Of a stretch of 64,000 nt of DNA, positions 43,373 to 53,999 are shown one piece after another; positions within the stretch are counted from its first letter, which is position 1; the number at the start of each line of letters is the position of its first letter. A program made the position numbers and the translations under genes. The DNA comes from Norana najaformis. Its lineage: Eukaryota; Annelida; Clitellata; Crassiclitellata; Hormogastridae. Under the pieces are notes generated by a model that was given only the letters and a program-made list of their open reading frames with translations, was not told the origin of the DNA and did not search any database. Location: contig OZ029918.1 of the NCBI GenBank assembly GCA_964023275.1, positions 17,774,361-17,838,360 on the forward strand. Direction: 5' to 3'.

Positions 43373-43380
43373 CTGGAGCT

Positions 43381-43769
43381 GCGCTGGATAGGGAAGAGGA
43401 AGGTAGATCAATTATTAAAGAGCGTGAAGTAAAATTAAGAAGTAAAATTAAAAAAGTAAAGTAAAAAGAAGTAAAATTTTGAAATAGAACGTGTGACGAC
43501 CGCCACTAAGATTTTCCGGTTTCAAGTCTTTCGACTCTGCCTGCTGGATTCGACTCCCGTGATATATCAAGAGATTTTGCAAATATCAAAAACCGAGATT
43601 TTGCCGTTTTTAATCCATTAAATATTTTCAAGTACTTTAACTAAGGCTGTACACTTGCGCCAATAAATCCGATGTCCGATTGTGACAATCTGTCTTTACG
43701 TCAGAGGTTCGTAATTATCATTTAGCTCCTGACTACGAACAACTTTAGCGAAAATAACGATAACCATGT
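43381..43769. other. No recognised gene
   Basis: Short AGTAAAATTA-like repeats at 43430-43480 and nothing else recognised. Confidence 0.4.
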
Positions 43770-44013
43770 TGTGAATTATCCTTTTACTCAACCGAACACC
43801 AACTACGAGATTTAAGTATATATTGTCAACTCACAAACCATTTCTATCTTCGACTACTTCAACCTTCACAGATACCTCCATTGTGTGCTATCGTATTCGT
43901 CTAGACACCAGCTCTCTATACACGTCACACGCCTTAACTACTGTGCACACATACATATATACATCAGGAGTACCCTTTCACCCTATCTCCTGCACGTTAC
44001 GCTTCATTAGCTA
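43770..44013 (-). repeat. 3' LTR (partial)
   Basis: Matches 49867-50100 with a few differences ('ttttactcaaccgaacacca', 'gcacacatacatatata'). Only about 244 bases remain: the 5' part of this LTR on the element strand is missing, a deletion at about 44013. Confidence 0.9.
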
Positions 44014-44254
44014 ACAAACTCGTGCTTACATTACCGTTATTCCTCATTTTCAAGCTCAAATTATCTTTCAAAATTTGTGAACTTGCCACCATAACATACA
44101 CAACTTATCGTCCCAATAATCCAATCTTATCTGCTTTATACATCACATTCTTTACAAAAAAATCAGCAACCTAATTCAAACGCCCTCTCTTATAATGTAT
44201 TACTATGTCGAAGGGTGGTAACGCTAATGCCCATCGTACCAATTTGGCAGACTT

Positions 44255-44560
44255 CTACATAGATTCGGTTAAATAAGCGAGTGGGTTATGGTCCGTGAAA
44301 ACATTAATTTTGGATCCAATAACAATTTCCTTCAATTTGTTCAATGTCCAAACCTCCTTCTCAACAGTAACCCATTTTTGGGTAGCAGTCTGATAAAAGA
44401 AAGAAAAAGGGCATGGAATCCCCTCACAGTCTATTTGTGTTAGAAAAGCCTCCACAGCATATCACAAAATAAACTAAACGGTTTCCCAACCTCAAACACA
44501 TACAAAACCACATTGCAGCGTACCATAATTATCCTTAATTAAATCAAATGCTTTCTGATG
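44255..44560 (-). pseudogene. RNase H region of Gmr1-like element
   Basis: The frame 44455-44255 encodes 'TATQKWVTVEKEVWTLN' (E of the active site region) and 'NVFTDHNPLAYLTES' (the TDHxPL motif of gypsy RNase H). The first Asp-containing strand lies upstream in a broken frame. The frame stops near 44255 and about 240 bases without coding lead to the LTR. Confidence 0.75.
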
Positions 44561-44689
44561 TTTATGAGTACACACACAATCTTATCCGGCACCTCTTTAC
44601 ATGTCAAATGAGTTAATGTTTTCGCTTACGTTGCAAAATCCACAATGAATTGTCTATAATACCCAAAAAATCCTAAAATCTGTTTCACT

Positions 44690-45616
44690 TATTTCTTGCT
44701 TTCAGGTGGATTCAACTTAACCAAACTTTCAATTCTCTCTGGATCCATCATTTTCTTGCCAGATCAAATTACATGCCCGATAAATTTCACTTCGCTTTTA
44801 GCAAAAATGCATTTCTTTACATTCAAAGTAACAGCATGTTCCTCACACGTCTTAAAATGCCTCTAAATGCTTCAGATGTAACCCAATCCTGGGAATGAAC
44901 CGCAATGTCATCCACATAAGATTCTAAAAATTCATGTATAGGCTGTAAAGCTGTGTTAATAGCCTTGACGAAAGCTCGCCCAGAATTTACCATACCAAAT
45001 GGGACTCTGGTAAACTCGTATAGTTCATTGTGAGTCACGAATGCCGTTTTCCACTGATCCTCTTCTTGTACTGGACAAGTCCATTATGCGCTTCGACTGT
45101 CTAGAATTGAAATGACTTTGGATTTTCCGACTTTATTCGAAACATCACTAACGATGGGCATGGGATAGTTACAGTCCACGGTAAACGAGTTAATATACTT
45201 GTAATCGCATGCAAGTCTCAACGATCCATCTTTCTTTTTCATGATGGCCAATTGGACTCGCCATTCTGCTCGATGAAGGTTTGATGATCTTGTTTTTTAA
45301 CATTTCGTTGATTTGTTTTTCGTTGATTTGTTTGTCTACTTCTTCCCGATAAATGACAGGAATCCGATAAGCCATACATTTTTTCTTTGAATTCTGGTTT
45401 GAGGATAATCTCATGTTACACCAGAGTGCATAATTCTGGTCTATCAGAAAATCGACATGCATACTTATTTAAAAGGTCTATCAGCTGTTTTTGTTTATTT
45501 GGTGTCAAATGAGCAATTTGCTCAGAATTCAACTCAATCGGTTTCTTATCTTTCTCTTTCATTTCAGTACCCCGTGGCAATTTAACTACCGTTCCAAAAT
45601 CTTCGTCTTCTTCCAT
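44690..45616 (-). pseudogene. Reverse transcriptase of Gmr1-like element
   Basis: Frames in order: 45616-45416 ('LLNKYACRFSDRPELCTLV'), 45462-45190 ('YRIPVIYREEVDKQINEKQI', 'KIIKPSSSRMASPI'), then 'CDYKYINSFTVDCNYPMPIV' (about 45220-45160), and 45038-44823 ('FTRVPFGMVNSGRAFVKAIN' and 'ESYVDDIAVHS' with the YVDD catalytic box). This is Ty3/gypsy-type text. Motif A is damaged ('ISILDSRSA'). At least two frameshifts and stops are present. Confidence 0.8.
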
Positions 45617-45949
45617 AATCTGACCACAACTTAATGTTCTTGTTACATAGGCTACTTCCGCATTTTGTTTGCATGTATTACTCTTCGACTATCACCTCCT
45701 ATGTCAACTAAATAAGAATCTTTTTATCTTCTTTGTAACACAACACATGGTCCGTGCCATCTGGATAATAATTTATTCGTTGACGTCGGATACAGGACTA
45801 TCACCTTTTCTCCATGTTCAGATTCTTTCTCTTTCGCTCTTTTAATGTACTGATAGTATATTAACGCTGTTTTCTTTCTGCGAAGCTTTCTGCATATTCC
45901 ATCGCTCTTCCCATATTTTCCTTCGTTTCTTTCAGATATTTTATCGGTT

Positions 45950-46690
45950 GCTCGCCAATATGAGGTGGTAAGTTAATTCTCTCAACCAACTTTCTTTCAT
46001 GATTGTTACAGAATTTCTTGGATGTTTTCCATAATAACAAGTACGGCGTTACTCTTGTTGTTGCATTAGGAACTTCTCTTAACGCCCAAACTGTGAATGG
46101 TATGATCTTATGCTACTGACGTGGATCATCAATAATCACATGATGTATCATTTTCTTAAACCTTTGATTACATCTTTCAACCAGCCCTGCTGCTTCTGGG
46201 CGTCCTGGCGTATAGAATCTTGGACTGCATTCCATCATTTCAAAAATTCTCTTGTTAAACTCGCCGTGAAGTTCGTTCCTTGATCACTAGTAATTACTGA
46301 CGGAACGCCCACATCAATAAATATTTTCACTAATGCTTCACATACCGCTTTTGCTGACAACAATTTCATTAAATATATCATAGGCCATCTTGAACACGAA
46401 TCGACGATACATAGACAATACTTGTGTCCCGCTGCAGAAGTCGGTTTTATGGGACCTACGACGACATCCATAGTCATCTTTCGAAAAGGAATTTCTTCCC
46501 TATGTATAGGATTAATTGGTACCCTATCCATCACCAAGTTTCTCGATTTCAATTGGCAATTTTCGCAGGACTTATAATATTTTTCGATATCTCTTCGCAT
46601 TTTTGGCCATACAAATGATAACTTGATTCGTTCTATTGTCTTTTCGTCTCCAAGATGCCCACCGAATACAGATTCATGTGCCAGTTCCAA
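45950..46690 (-). CDS. Integrase of Gmr1-like element
   Basis: The open part, 46690-46235, encodes the HHCC zinc domain ('HESVFGGHLGDEKTIERIK', 'CENCQLKS') and the DDE core: first Asp in 'MTMDVVVGPI', second Asp in 'VITSDQGTNF'. The third residue and C-terminal region lie below 46235 in other frames ('NNHERKLVERINLPPH', about 46000-45950). It would insert cDNA into the genome. It lies between protease and reverse transcriptase, the unusual order noted for the element. Confidence 0.85.
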
Positions 46691-47327
46691 TACTTGCAGT
46701 CTTCATTCTTTGGGAAATAATAGTTGATCTATCACTTGATCATTTTATACCTTTTATAAAGTAACCCATTTACTACACATAAGTCAGAACCTTTGTTTCT
46801 CGCCATCTTCCACCAAGATACTAATGGTTCATCTTCCCGTTGTTGTTTTTCAAACTTTTTCGCATCTGCCATCTGTATCTGTTGTTCATTACTTCTGTCT
46901 TCTGGTAATAACTAATTTATTTCCAAATCACCTTGGGTTCACTCTTTCGTTTCAGTCTCTTCTTCGTTCTCGCCTCTCCTACTATCTTTCTCCTTTTCTT
47001 TCCTTGTCACCTCTTTCTGCTTTATATTTCCTCCGCGTCTTTTTCCATTTTCCTTATTATCAACATTTCCATTTTTCCTGCTCCACTTCACCTTCTTCCA
47101 CTTCCTATCTTTTACTTTGCATCCTTGTCATCACATTTACTTGCGTGTCACCTTTTATCATATTCATCTGCGGTACAGCTCTCAATTCTTCGATCATCGT
47201 AGGATCCAGTAACAATCTTTCCTTGCTATTCATCTATTCCAAACTTGCGCCTATCAGCGTAACATAAGGCGTAATCGAGTACCGAGTCTGTGAACACAGC
47301 TATTTCTTCATTTCCTCATCTGCATTT

Positions 47328-47714
47328 TCACAATTTAGCAGGGATAGCATCTCCTGCTACACGCTGAATCTGTACATTTCCGACTTCTTCAACTTTCATA
47401 CCCTCAAGTACTTCGTTGCTAATCACTGGAATCTCCGTTCCTGAGTCGATTAAAGCTTTATCTTCCTTGGTATTCCTTCTACCACACACTTCCACATCTA
47501 TATACTGCAGTGCTGCTTTCTTAATCAATGCTGACATCCTGTCTTTCCCTTTAATGTTTTTCTGACTCTCCGAACCCATTAATTCTTCCTTTTGTAGTTC
47601 AACTTTCGTGATAGTTTTCACTTCTTTCTTCTCTTCAACTTCTCTTTTTGACATAAAATAACTTCCTATTACAAGTGGATATATGCTTTGCAGAGTATCG
47701 GGCATGTTCATCAC
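47328..47714 (-). CDS. Aspartic protease region of Gmr1-like element
   Basis: A 128-codon frame. Residues 75-115 read 'VCGRRNTKEDKALIDSGTEI' then 'PVISNEVLEGM': DSG with flanking hydrophobics is the retroviral-type aspartic protease active site, and 'IQRVAGDAIPAKL' is the following strand. The usual ILG near the end is not in the frame. The upstream half is linker. It would cleave the polyprotein. It follows gag directly at 47711-47714. Confidence 0.75.
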   Translation of the reverse strand: MMNMPDTLQSIYPLVIGSYFMSKREVEEKKEVKTITKVELQKEELMGSESQKNIKGKDRMSALIKKAALQYIDVEVCGRRNTKEDKALIDSGTEIPVISNEVLEGMKVEEVGNVQIQRVAGDAIPAKL

Positions 47715-49200
47715 TTAATTCGACTAACTTGTGCGTTCCTTGTATTACTCTCACCACCATCTGTCTTAGTCTCGTCAATCATTTGCAACTGATTAACTTT
47801 TGATTTATCGTATTCCTTGCATAACTGATATTTGTACTCGAAAGTATACAATTTTTTTACTACATGTGTATCGGATCCACATCTGTGACATCGTTTCATC
47901 TCACTTCTCTGTTCATTACCACTTGTTCTTCTGAATGGATCACTTGCCTCCCTTCTGACAAACTTCTTTGACGACCGGTTGTAAGTCTGTCCATATTTAA
48001 CTGGTTCTTTTTGTTCTGTCACCACTGGAAAGTTTGTTCTAGTTTCCTTCATTTTAAGCTGGTTGTCAAAGCCTTGCCCACCGGTCTCTTTAATTCCTCT
48101 CCATTTCTCCGTCTGATTTTGGTTGCTTCCCAACGTCCATAGTTATTCTTGTTCCACACACCTGTTCTAATCCGGTTATTTACATATATATCCGCCAAAT
48201 CCGCCACTACACTAGATTCAAATCATTCAACTCCTCCTTTCGACAAAACAAATTGCATTGGACTTGGTGGTAAAGTCTCTTTTAAGTTATCTGCCACCAA
48301 CGGATCAAATAACTTCTCGTATTCTTTTTCCACCTTCCTACTCCTGACAAAATAGTTTAGTTAATTCTTCTGCCATCTTTTTAGCATCTATAAATTGATA
48401 CCTGTACTCTCTCGGCGTTAGCTTAAATTCTTTCAACAAATGATCCTTGACCTTCTGATAATCTTCCAAATCACCATATATTACAATCTATTCAAAACAG
48501 TACGGGCTTTTGACGCCATCAGTGGTAATAACAACTTTACCCAATATTTTTCATCGACCTCAAAACTGTTGAACGCGTTCTCCACGGTCTCAAAATATAA
48601 CGGAACTTCCATCACGTCAAAGTGCATGCTCGGCAAAACGTGATTCATGGCATCTCCTATCTTCTTGACCTTCGCTAACAACGTTTCACTTTCTTGCTAT
48701 TTCTTTTCTAATAACTCTGTCTGTCTCTTGCGCTCTTCCAGTTCGTCAGCCTATTCCTTCAGATGCGCCTCCTTCAGTGCCGGTTTCTTTTGCTCCATTT
48801 CTATGCATTCTTGCCTTTCCACTTCTGCCCGTTCCATAGTTTCCTTCTTTAATTTAAAATCTTCTTGTCTTGCTTGCTCCGCCCGTTCTCTTTCTAACAT
48901 ATATATATATACATTCCACTTCTCTTGTTGATTCTCTTTCTCTTTGTTCTTCCATCTGTTGCAGACGCTCTAATCGCTCTCTTGTCCTATTCTCTTCTAT
49001 CTCCATCTGTTGTTCCATTCTCCTCCGTTCGGCCTCTTCTCGATCTTTTCATACTTGTTCAATTTGGAACTCAAACTTTTGTCTTTTCAGTACCAATTCC
49101 GCTTTGCAAGCCTGTTCTACTCTCTGTAATTCCTCTTTGCAAGCCTTTTCTGCTTTCTCTTGTTTCTCCTTTTGTAACTCCAATTTCTTCTTTCTTCGTT

Positions 49201-49281
<81 letters not shown>

Positions 49282-49550
49282 TGTCTCTGTCTCTCTTCTC
49301 TCAGTTTCATCCATTGCAGAAATACTTCCATAGACATCGGTGCAGGTGTTTTCTCGACTACTTTTCCACCTATTGCTACTTCTTCAGTTTCTTCTTTTAG
49401 CCATACTTCAGCTAAAGTCTCCATGAAAGCCTCGAGTGTCATGTCCTTCATCTGTTTCTCCTTATACTCCGCTTTCAACAATATTTGCTGTAATCTATTA
49501 GATGACATTTTCTTTATATCATTTTGCTTTTCCGTCGTTAACCGCTCCAT
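47711..49550 (-). pseudogene. gag of Gmr1-like element
   Basis: On the minus strand gag begins near 49550 ('MERLTTEKQNDIKKM', 'LEAFMETLAEVWLKEE'), passes through a long glutamate/arginine coiled region produced by a (GA)n tract at 49204-49279, and continues through 48681-48481 ('MLAKVKKIGDAMNHVLPSMH', 'VENAFNSFEVDEKYWVKLLL'), a capsid-like segment. It ends at 48133-47711 with a zinc-knuckle start 'CHRCGSDTHVVKK'. In the knuckle only the first C-x2-C-x4-H part is clear; the last Cys is lost by frameshift. Several stops break the gene. It would make the particle protein. Confidence 0.7.
49204..49279. repeat. (CT)n microsatellite inside gag
   Basis: About 37 CT units. On the gag strand it encodes alternating Glu-Arg in frame, with a charged coil on either side. 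Confidence 0.95.
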
Positions 49551-49846
49551 CTTACTCGTTTACTTCAGGTGATATCCGTCTAATGAGTTCACCTTTACGA
49601 AGGGTGGTTTTGTTTTGTGCCCAACAAATAAATTTTATATCTGTTCGCGGTTTCTGTGTAGTTTCACCTTCTGTTCGTCTTCGTCAACGCCCACGGCTGC
49701 CCTCATTCTTTCCAATCACCAGTCTTTTCCGTGGCCTCGCCTTGTTTTCTCTTTGGTTGCAAATTCTTCCCTTCGTCTTTATCAACCCTCTTACTTTACA
49801 TTCGTCGGTTTCCTCGACTCGTTCTCTCTTCGGTTTGGGACTTCGT

Positions 49847-49864
49847 ATCCCACCGCTGCCACCA
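49847..49864 (-). promoter_or_regulatory. Primer-binding site, tRNA-Leu
   Basis: Two bases inside the 5' LTR, the minus strand reads tggtggcagcggtgggat, an 18-base perfect complement of the 3' end of an animal tRNA-Leu (AAG family) including CCA. It would prime minus-strand DNA synthesis. Confidence 0.75.
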
Positions 49865-49866
49865 AA

Positions 49867-50381
49867 TGTGAACTGTCCTTTTACTCAACCGAACACCAAC
49901 TAAGAGATTTAAGTATATATTGTCAACTCACAAAACATTTCTATCTTCGACTACTTCGACCTTGAAAGATACCTCCATTGTGTCCTATCGTATTCGTCTA
50001 GGCACCGTCTCTCTATACACATCACACGCCTTAACTACTGTGCACACATACATATATAGATCAGGCGTACGCTTTCACCCTATCCCCTGCACGTCACGCT
50101 TCAAAATCGTGCACACACATGGTAGCTCTAATTCTCAGCGACAACGAACGAAATAACTGATTCCCTGATCCAAGGACTCCCAAATATCTCTCTCAAACGG
50201 CTCCAAAAATGATAATCCCAACAGACTCCAAAAGACTACTGTACAAGAGCTTCGTCCTTCTTTTATACAAGACAGCGCCATAATGACCTCACAAAAGAAC
50301 TGGTTGCTAAGGTTTGATTGCTAGGGTTTGGATGCTAAGGTTTGGTTGCTAGGGTTTGGTTGCTAAAGGCTGGTCGCTACA
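49867..50381 (-). repeat. 5' LTR
   Basis: A 515-bp LTR starting tgtagcgacc and ending cagttcaca on the minus strand. Its first 75 bases are a tandem array of a 15-16 base unit ('ttgctagggtttggt' on the plus strand). Confidence 0.85.
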
Positions 50382-50456
50382 AATGTAAATGAAGAAATTC
50401 TGAACATGACACAAAAGCTGCAATAAGCAAAAAAGGAAAGTAAAAATGTCATAGAC

Positions 50457-52492
50457 TTGAAAATGGCTGTCTGTGTCGATGACTGTTGTGCAAATTTAGA
50501 CATACGTCTTTGTGCAATTTGTGTTAGTGCAATTTGTATGGACCATGCTACGAAACAGTTAGGCGGGGCTATGATTAACAGTTGCATGACTAGATTGCAT
50601 GAAACGAAGCCGATAGGAGGCCATACATGGACGTTTGATAGGTGGAGATAACATCAGTGGAAGCCAGATAAGGCTGAAACTGGTTCAATGTGAGGAGAGG
50701 CGTTCGCAGGCTGAGAAGAAACGCTTACAGGCTGAGAGAGACAAAATGGAAATGGAACTTACTCCACTGCGTGAGAAAGCACAGTTGGGCTTATTGCAAT
50801 CAAATAGTGCAAGAGGTGATGTAGATGCTGCTGCTGTGTTTGCATGTGCAAAATTACCTAACATGAATGAATCCGAACACCCCATTTCTTATTTCCATTC
50901 CTTTGAAAAGGTTGCTTTTCTTCGTTGTATTGATATGGTATAAATGGGCCAGGCTCCTTCCATCTTTGTTAAATTTTTCCATTTACAACAGATAGCTTAT
51001 AGAAATGTGTGCCAATATCAGGCAGGCGAAATCGTCATTATTAAGTGCATGCAGAGTGAACTCCAGATTCTACCTGGACAAGTTGAAATCCATGCACAGA
51101 ACAGGCGAACAATCATATACGCAGTTCGTAGATCAATTTCATGACGTGTTCGAGTACTATGTGGAGTCAAAAACATATATGATTTTGATGCTCTTAAAGA
51201 TGCCGTAATCTTGGAAAGACTCAGAGTATTTCCCAAGTGACACTCGATATTTTGTGGAGGCGAGAAAGCCGCGGACAGCCATGGAAGTGGCGGAGTTCGC
51301 CGATTTGCTTTACGAATGTATGCCAAATGGCAGGAAGGTAAACCTCCTTGAGCAAAAGCAGAGTTATAAATCAAGCGCTTTAAATGCAAACCATAATGGT
51401 AAGCTGTGGGAAAAGAAACCACCCAATCCACAGGCAACGATAGGAGATAAGACCCATGACAAAGAACAAGAGCAGAATGCAAGATCAATGCATTCTGGGT
51501 ACGGCAATTTTCGTACGGACCAAAGAACCTATTTTTACATTAGGAAGTTTGATAAACATAGTTCGCAAGGGCAGGGGCAATGACACGCTCAAGTAAAATT
51601 TGTTAAACAGAAGCCCAACTTAAACAAGATTGTTTATTAAAGGCGATTCGTAATACTAGTTTTTAAATAAGACGTTGCTAGGGGACCCCAAGGCGCTCGC
51701 CTAAAATGATATACTAGGGCGTCAGTGTGAATGTGAATATGAACTTAATTCTTTATAAACGCCGTATGGGTTAGAATCTAACCCTAACCCCTAACCCTAA
51801 ACCTAACCCATTTTGTGGTCGATTTTTCGCGTCCTGTGCAACCACATTCAGAAACATTTACAGTTGGTCAAAGTCAGGAAAATGGCAGTTTGGATCTATT
51901 ATTTTGTGACCGAACATAATGATCCTATACGTATGTTTGCTTTGCAGTTTGTAACTCTTTAATTTCAAATAAAAGTTCATCCCAACAGAAAATTCAGATT
52001 CGAGATCTCGCGCACTTGGGGCTCCCTAGTCTGCGCAATTACGGGGCCTCCTTGAGGTCCCCTAGACACTTTGTTTTAAATAATATGTCTGTCGAAGCCT
52101 TGCGAGATACAGGCGCTCAGGTTACTTTGATAAATTCTTAACTTGTGAAAGATTGCCCGTCTGCCATGAGAGGGGATCCATAACCATTCAGTGTGCGTTC
52201 GGGCTTGTGAAATATTAATAAATCCTACTGAATTATATTCTGCTTCAGTTTGTTTATCTAAAACTGGAAAATTGCTGCACACAAAGCAAAAGGTAGCATC
52301 TGTTATCTGTGAATATTCTAACCATGGATACAATGCAAACTAGTCAGACCTAAAACAACATATATGACCAGTTTGTTCATTCAGCGGATGCAATTGTAAC
52401 ATGGGTTGAGATGGCCCATCGTCAGGTATTGAAGACAGGTCACTAGGACCTGGAGGCTTGTGTCTTTCATCCTTGGTCCGCGTTGGCAAAAA
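50457..52492 (+). pseudogene. Gypsy-type gag and protease remnant, plus strand
   Basis: Fragments in order: 50635-50943 with a charged coil ('ERRSQAEKKRLQAERDKMEM') and 'MNESEHPISYFHSFEKVAF'; 51005-51208 with 'SLLSACRVNSRFYLDKLKSM' and 'YTQFVDQFHDVFEYYVESK'; then 'DTRYFVEARKPRTAMEVAEF' (51240-51300). This is the gag of a family of gypsy elements in marine animals. At about 52090 'ALRDTGAQVTLINS' is a retroviral-type protease active site (DTG). It is on the opposite strand to the Gmr1-like element and is a different element. No LTR was found. The P element at 52501 interrupts it. Confidence 0.65.
51775..51809. repeat. Interstitial telomere-like repeat
   Basis: About five (CCCTAA) units with one-base variations: taaccctaacccctaaccc followed by taaacctaaccc. 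This is the animal telomere unit, reading on the C-rich strand. Confidence 0.75.
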
Positions 52493-52500
52493 GGTTCTGG
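52493..52500. repeat. Target-site duplication of the P element, left
   Basis: ggttctgg, repeated perfectly at 55702-55709. Confidence 0.88.
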
Positions 52501-52615
52501 CAAAGATCTTAGAGTCTTAGACTAAGATATGACACTCAATGTATCTGAATGTACACACCACCTACCTTGGGATGTGTGGCGCCACCATACGAACGGATTG
52601 ATAGAGTTTGTAAAC

Positions 52616-52722
52616 ATGGCTTCGAAGCCAGGAGGGATCTGTTGTGCTGCGATTAATTGCAGCGTAACGACGTACAATGCGCAAAAGATTTTGCTATTTA
52701 GATTTCCGAAAGATGCCGAAAG
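52616..52722 (+). CDS. THAP transposase exon 1 (P element)
   Basis: The ATG at 52616 opens 'MASKPGGICCAAINCSVTTY' and continues 'KILLFRFPKDAER'. This is the first half of a C2CH THAP zinc finger: a Cys pair near the start, then the FRFPKD strand before the conserved Trp. The exon ends at 52722 in front of gtatgt, and the frame (phase 2) matches the acceptor at 53227. It lies 115 bases inside the left terminal repeat, as expected for a P transposase start. Confidence 0.8.
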
Positions 52723-53227
52723 GTATGTACAAAGTAACGTATAAACTATATTACAAAATGTTCGATGACTGCTGTCGGTGATACACACAACATACATCAC
52801 ATCACACCCGATAGATCCATTGAAAGATGGACAGGGTCGTGGCCATACTATCGGTATAGAAAATCCCGAATACATCACGCTTCTCTATCAGTCACCGCTC
52901 AGGCTTTTCACTCCTTAAGCTGTTATAGGTGATCAGGGGCCCACAAACAAATGCTATTTAGAAACATTGGAGAACGTTTCTTTGTCGGTTTCTCAACCAA
53001 ATATATCACTTGAGATGTTGGCGACCGGCAAACGTTCTTTATGCAAAGTCTGTTCTGGCTTTCAGATCTTGTCTAAGAACGCATCTCTTCTGGACTTATT
53101 TCCTCCATAGGTTGTTTCCATGTCGTATCAATATGTAAATTTTGCTTATGCTGTAACTTGCCCGGCAACATTTTATTCTAGAAAATTAATAGTTATCTGC
53201 TGTTACTATTTTATTACATGAGAACAG

Positions 53228-53848
53228 GTGTAAGAAGTGGAGAGTCAACACGCGGCGTTCGGACCTGGACTGCAAAAGTGTTGAAATGCTGAACAAAACC
53301 TTCCGACTATGCATTAGGCATTTCGAAGATTCACAGTTCATGAACACCAAACATGACAAGCTTATATGGAATGCAGTTCCAACACTGTTTGATATTCCAA
53401 ACAAGCCATCATCGATCACACAAAAACAACACATTATCAGGCATACACCAAAGTCAAATGTTTCTGTGAACAGCAGCAAATTACAGCTGCTCAAAAACGT
53501 TCCTAACGAACACAAGGACAGTGATGAAGTTCTTGCTGTGGAAGAGTCTCTTTCTGCAGCTGTGGCTGTCAATAGTGTTTTGCCTATTTCATCATCTGCT
53601 AACCTGGAACTTCTAAATGACCAGTGTGAAGGTTGCTCCACGAGGTCGTCATGTAACTGTTCAGACAAGAAGAAACTTAAGAATGAAATTGTCAGACTAC
53701 GAACTCAACTGAGGAGACAGACAGGAAAGGATAAAAGTACATCAAAATGCAACAGTGTCTTGACATGGAAGCAAGAAGCTGCTTCCTGTGACCTTTTGAT
53801 AGCAGAACTTTGCAACCATCTTCCACCATCTACTGTCTCTTTTCTGAA
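53228..53848 (+). CDS. THAP transposase exon 2 (P element, fragment)
   Basis: After the acceptor AG at 53226-53227 the frame completes the THAP finger: 'CKKWRVNTRRSDLDC', then 'LCIRHFEDSQF' (C-x2-H) and 'AVPTLFDIP'. A Ser-rich linker follows, then 'KKLKNEIVRLRTQLRR' (coiled coil, about residues 150-170) and 'LCNHLPPSTVSFL'. The frame ends at a run of AAT from an inserted non-LTR tail at 53849. DNA-binding half of the transposase; the intron is 505 bases. Confidence 0.8.
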
Positions 53849-53965
53849 TAATAATAATAATAATAAGACAATTTCTATAGCGCCGTAACACGGCCGAGGC
53901 CGAAGGAAAGGGCGCTGTACATAAGTTCAGGCGACAATAGAAAATTAACTACAGTCATACGATAA
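53849..53965 (-). mobile_element. Non-LTR 3'-end fragment inserted in the P element
   Basis: On the minus strand 'gcgctatagaaattgtctta' followed by (ATT)n is the 3' end of an L2/CR1-like element or a derived SINE, with an upstream GC-rich stretch ('ggcctcggccgtgttacggc'). It interrupts the transposase frame. The left boundary is at the AAT run; the right boundary is approximate. Confidence 0.55.
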
Positions 53966-53999
53966 TTTAAATTGAAGACACAGATCAATATGGGTCTTG

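Larger units (their letters stand above)
43770..50381 (-). mobile_element. Gmr1-like Ty3/gypsy LTR retrotransposon (INT before RT)
   Basis: An LTR element of about 6.6 kb on the minus strand. 5' LTR 49867-50381, primer site 49847-49864, gag 47711-49550, protease 47328-47714, integrase about 45950-46690, reverse transcriptase about 44690-45616, RNase H about 44255-44560, partial 3' LTR 43770-44013. The flanking 5-mers catgt and aatgt match at four of five bases, consistent with a target duplication. Integrase upstream of RT is the order of Ty1/copia, but the RT and RNase H are of Ty3/gypsy type; this rearranged order is that of Gmr1-like elements. Stops and frame changes in gag, RT and RH show it is inactive. 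Confidence 0.88.

Noticed and set aside
43770-52492. Treating the minus-strand LTR element and the plus-strand gypsy gag as one element
   Set aside because: They are on opposite strands, each has its own gag and protease text, and the 5' LTR ends at 50381 with a partial target duplication.
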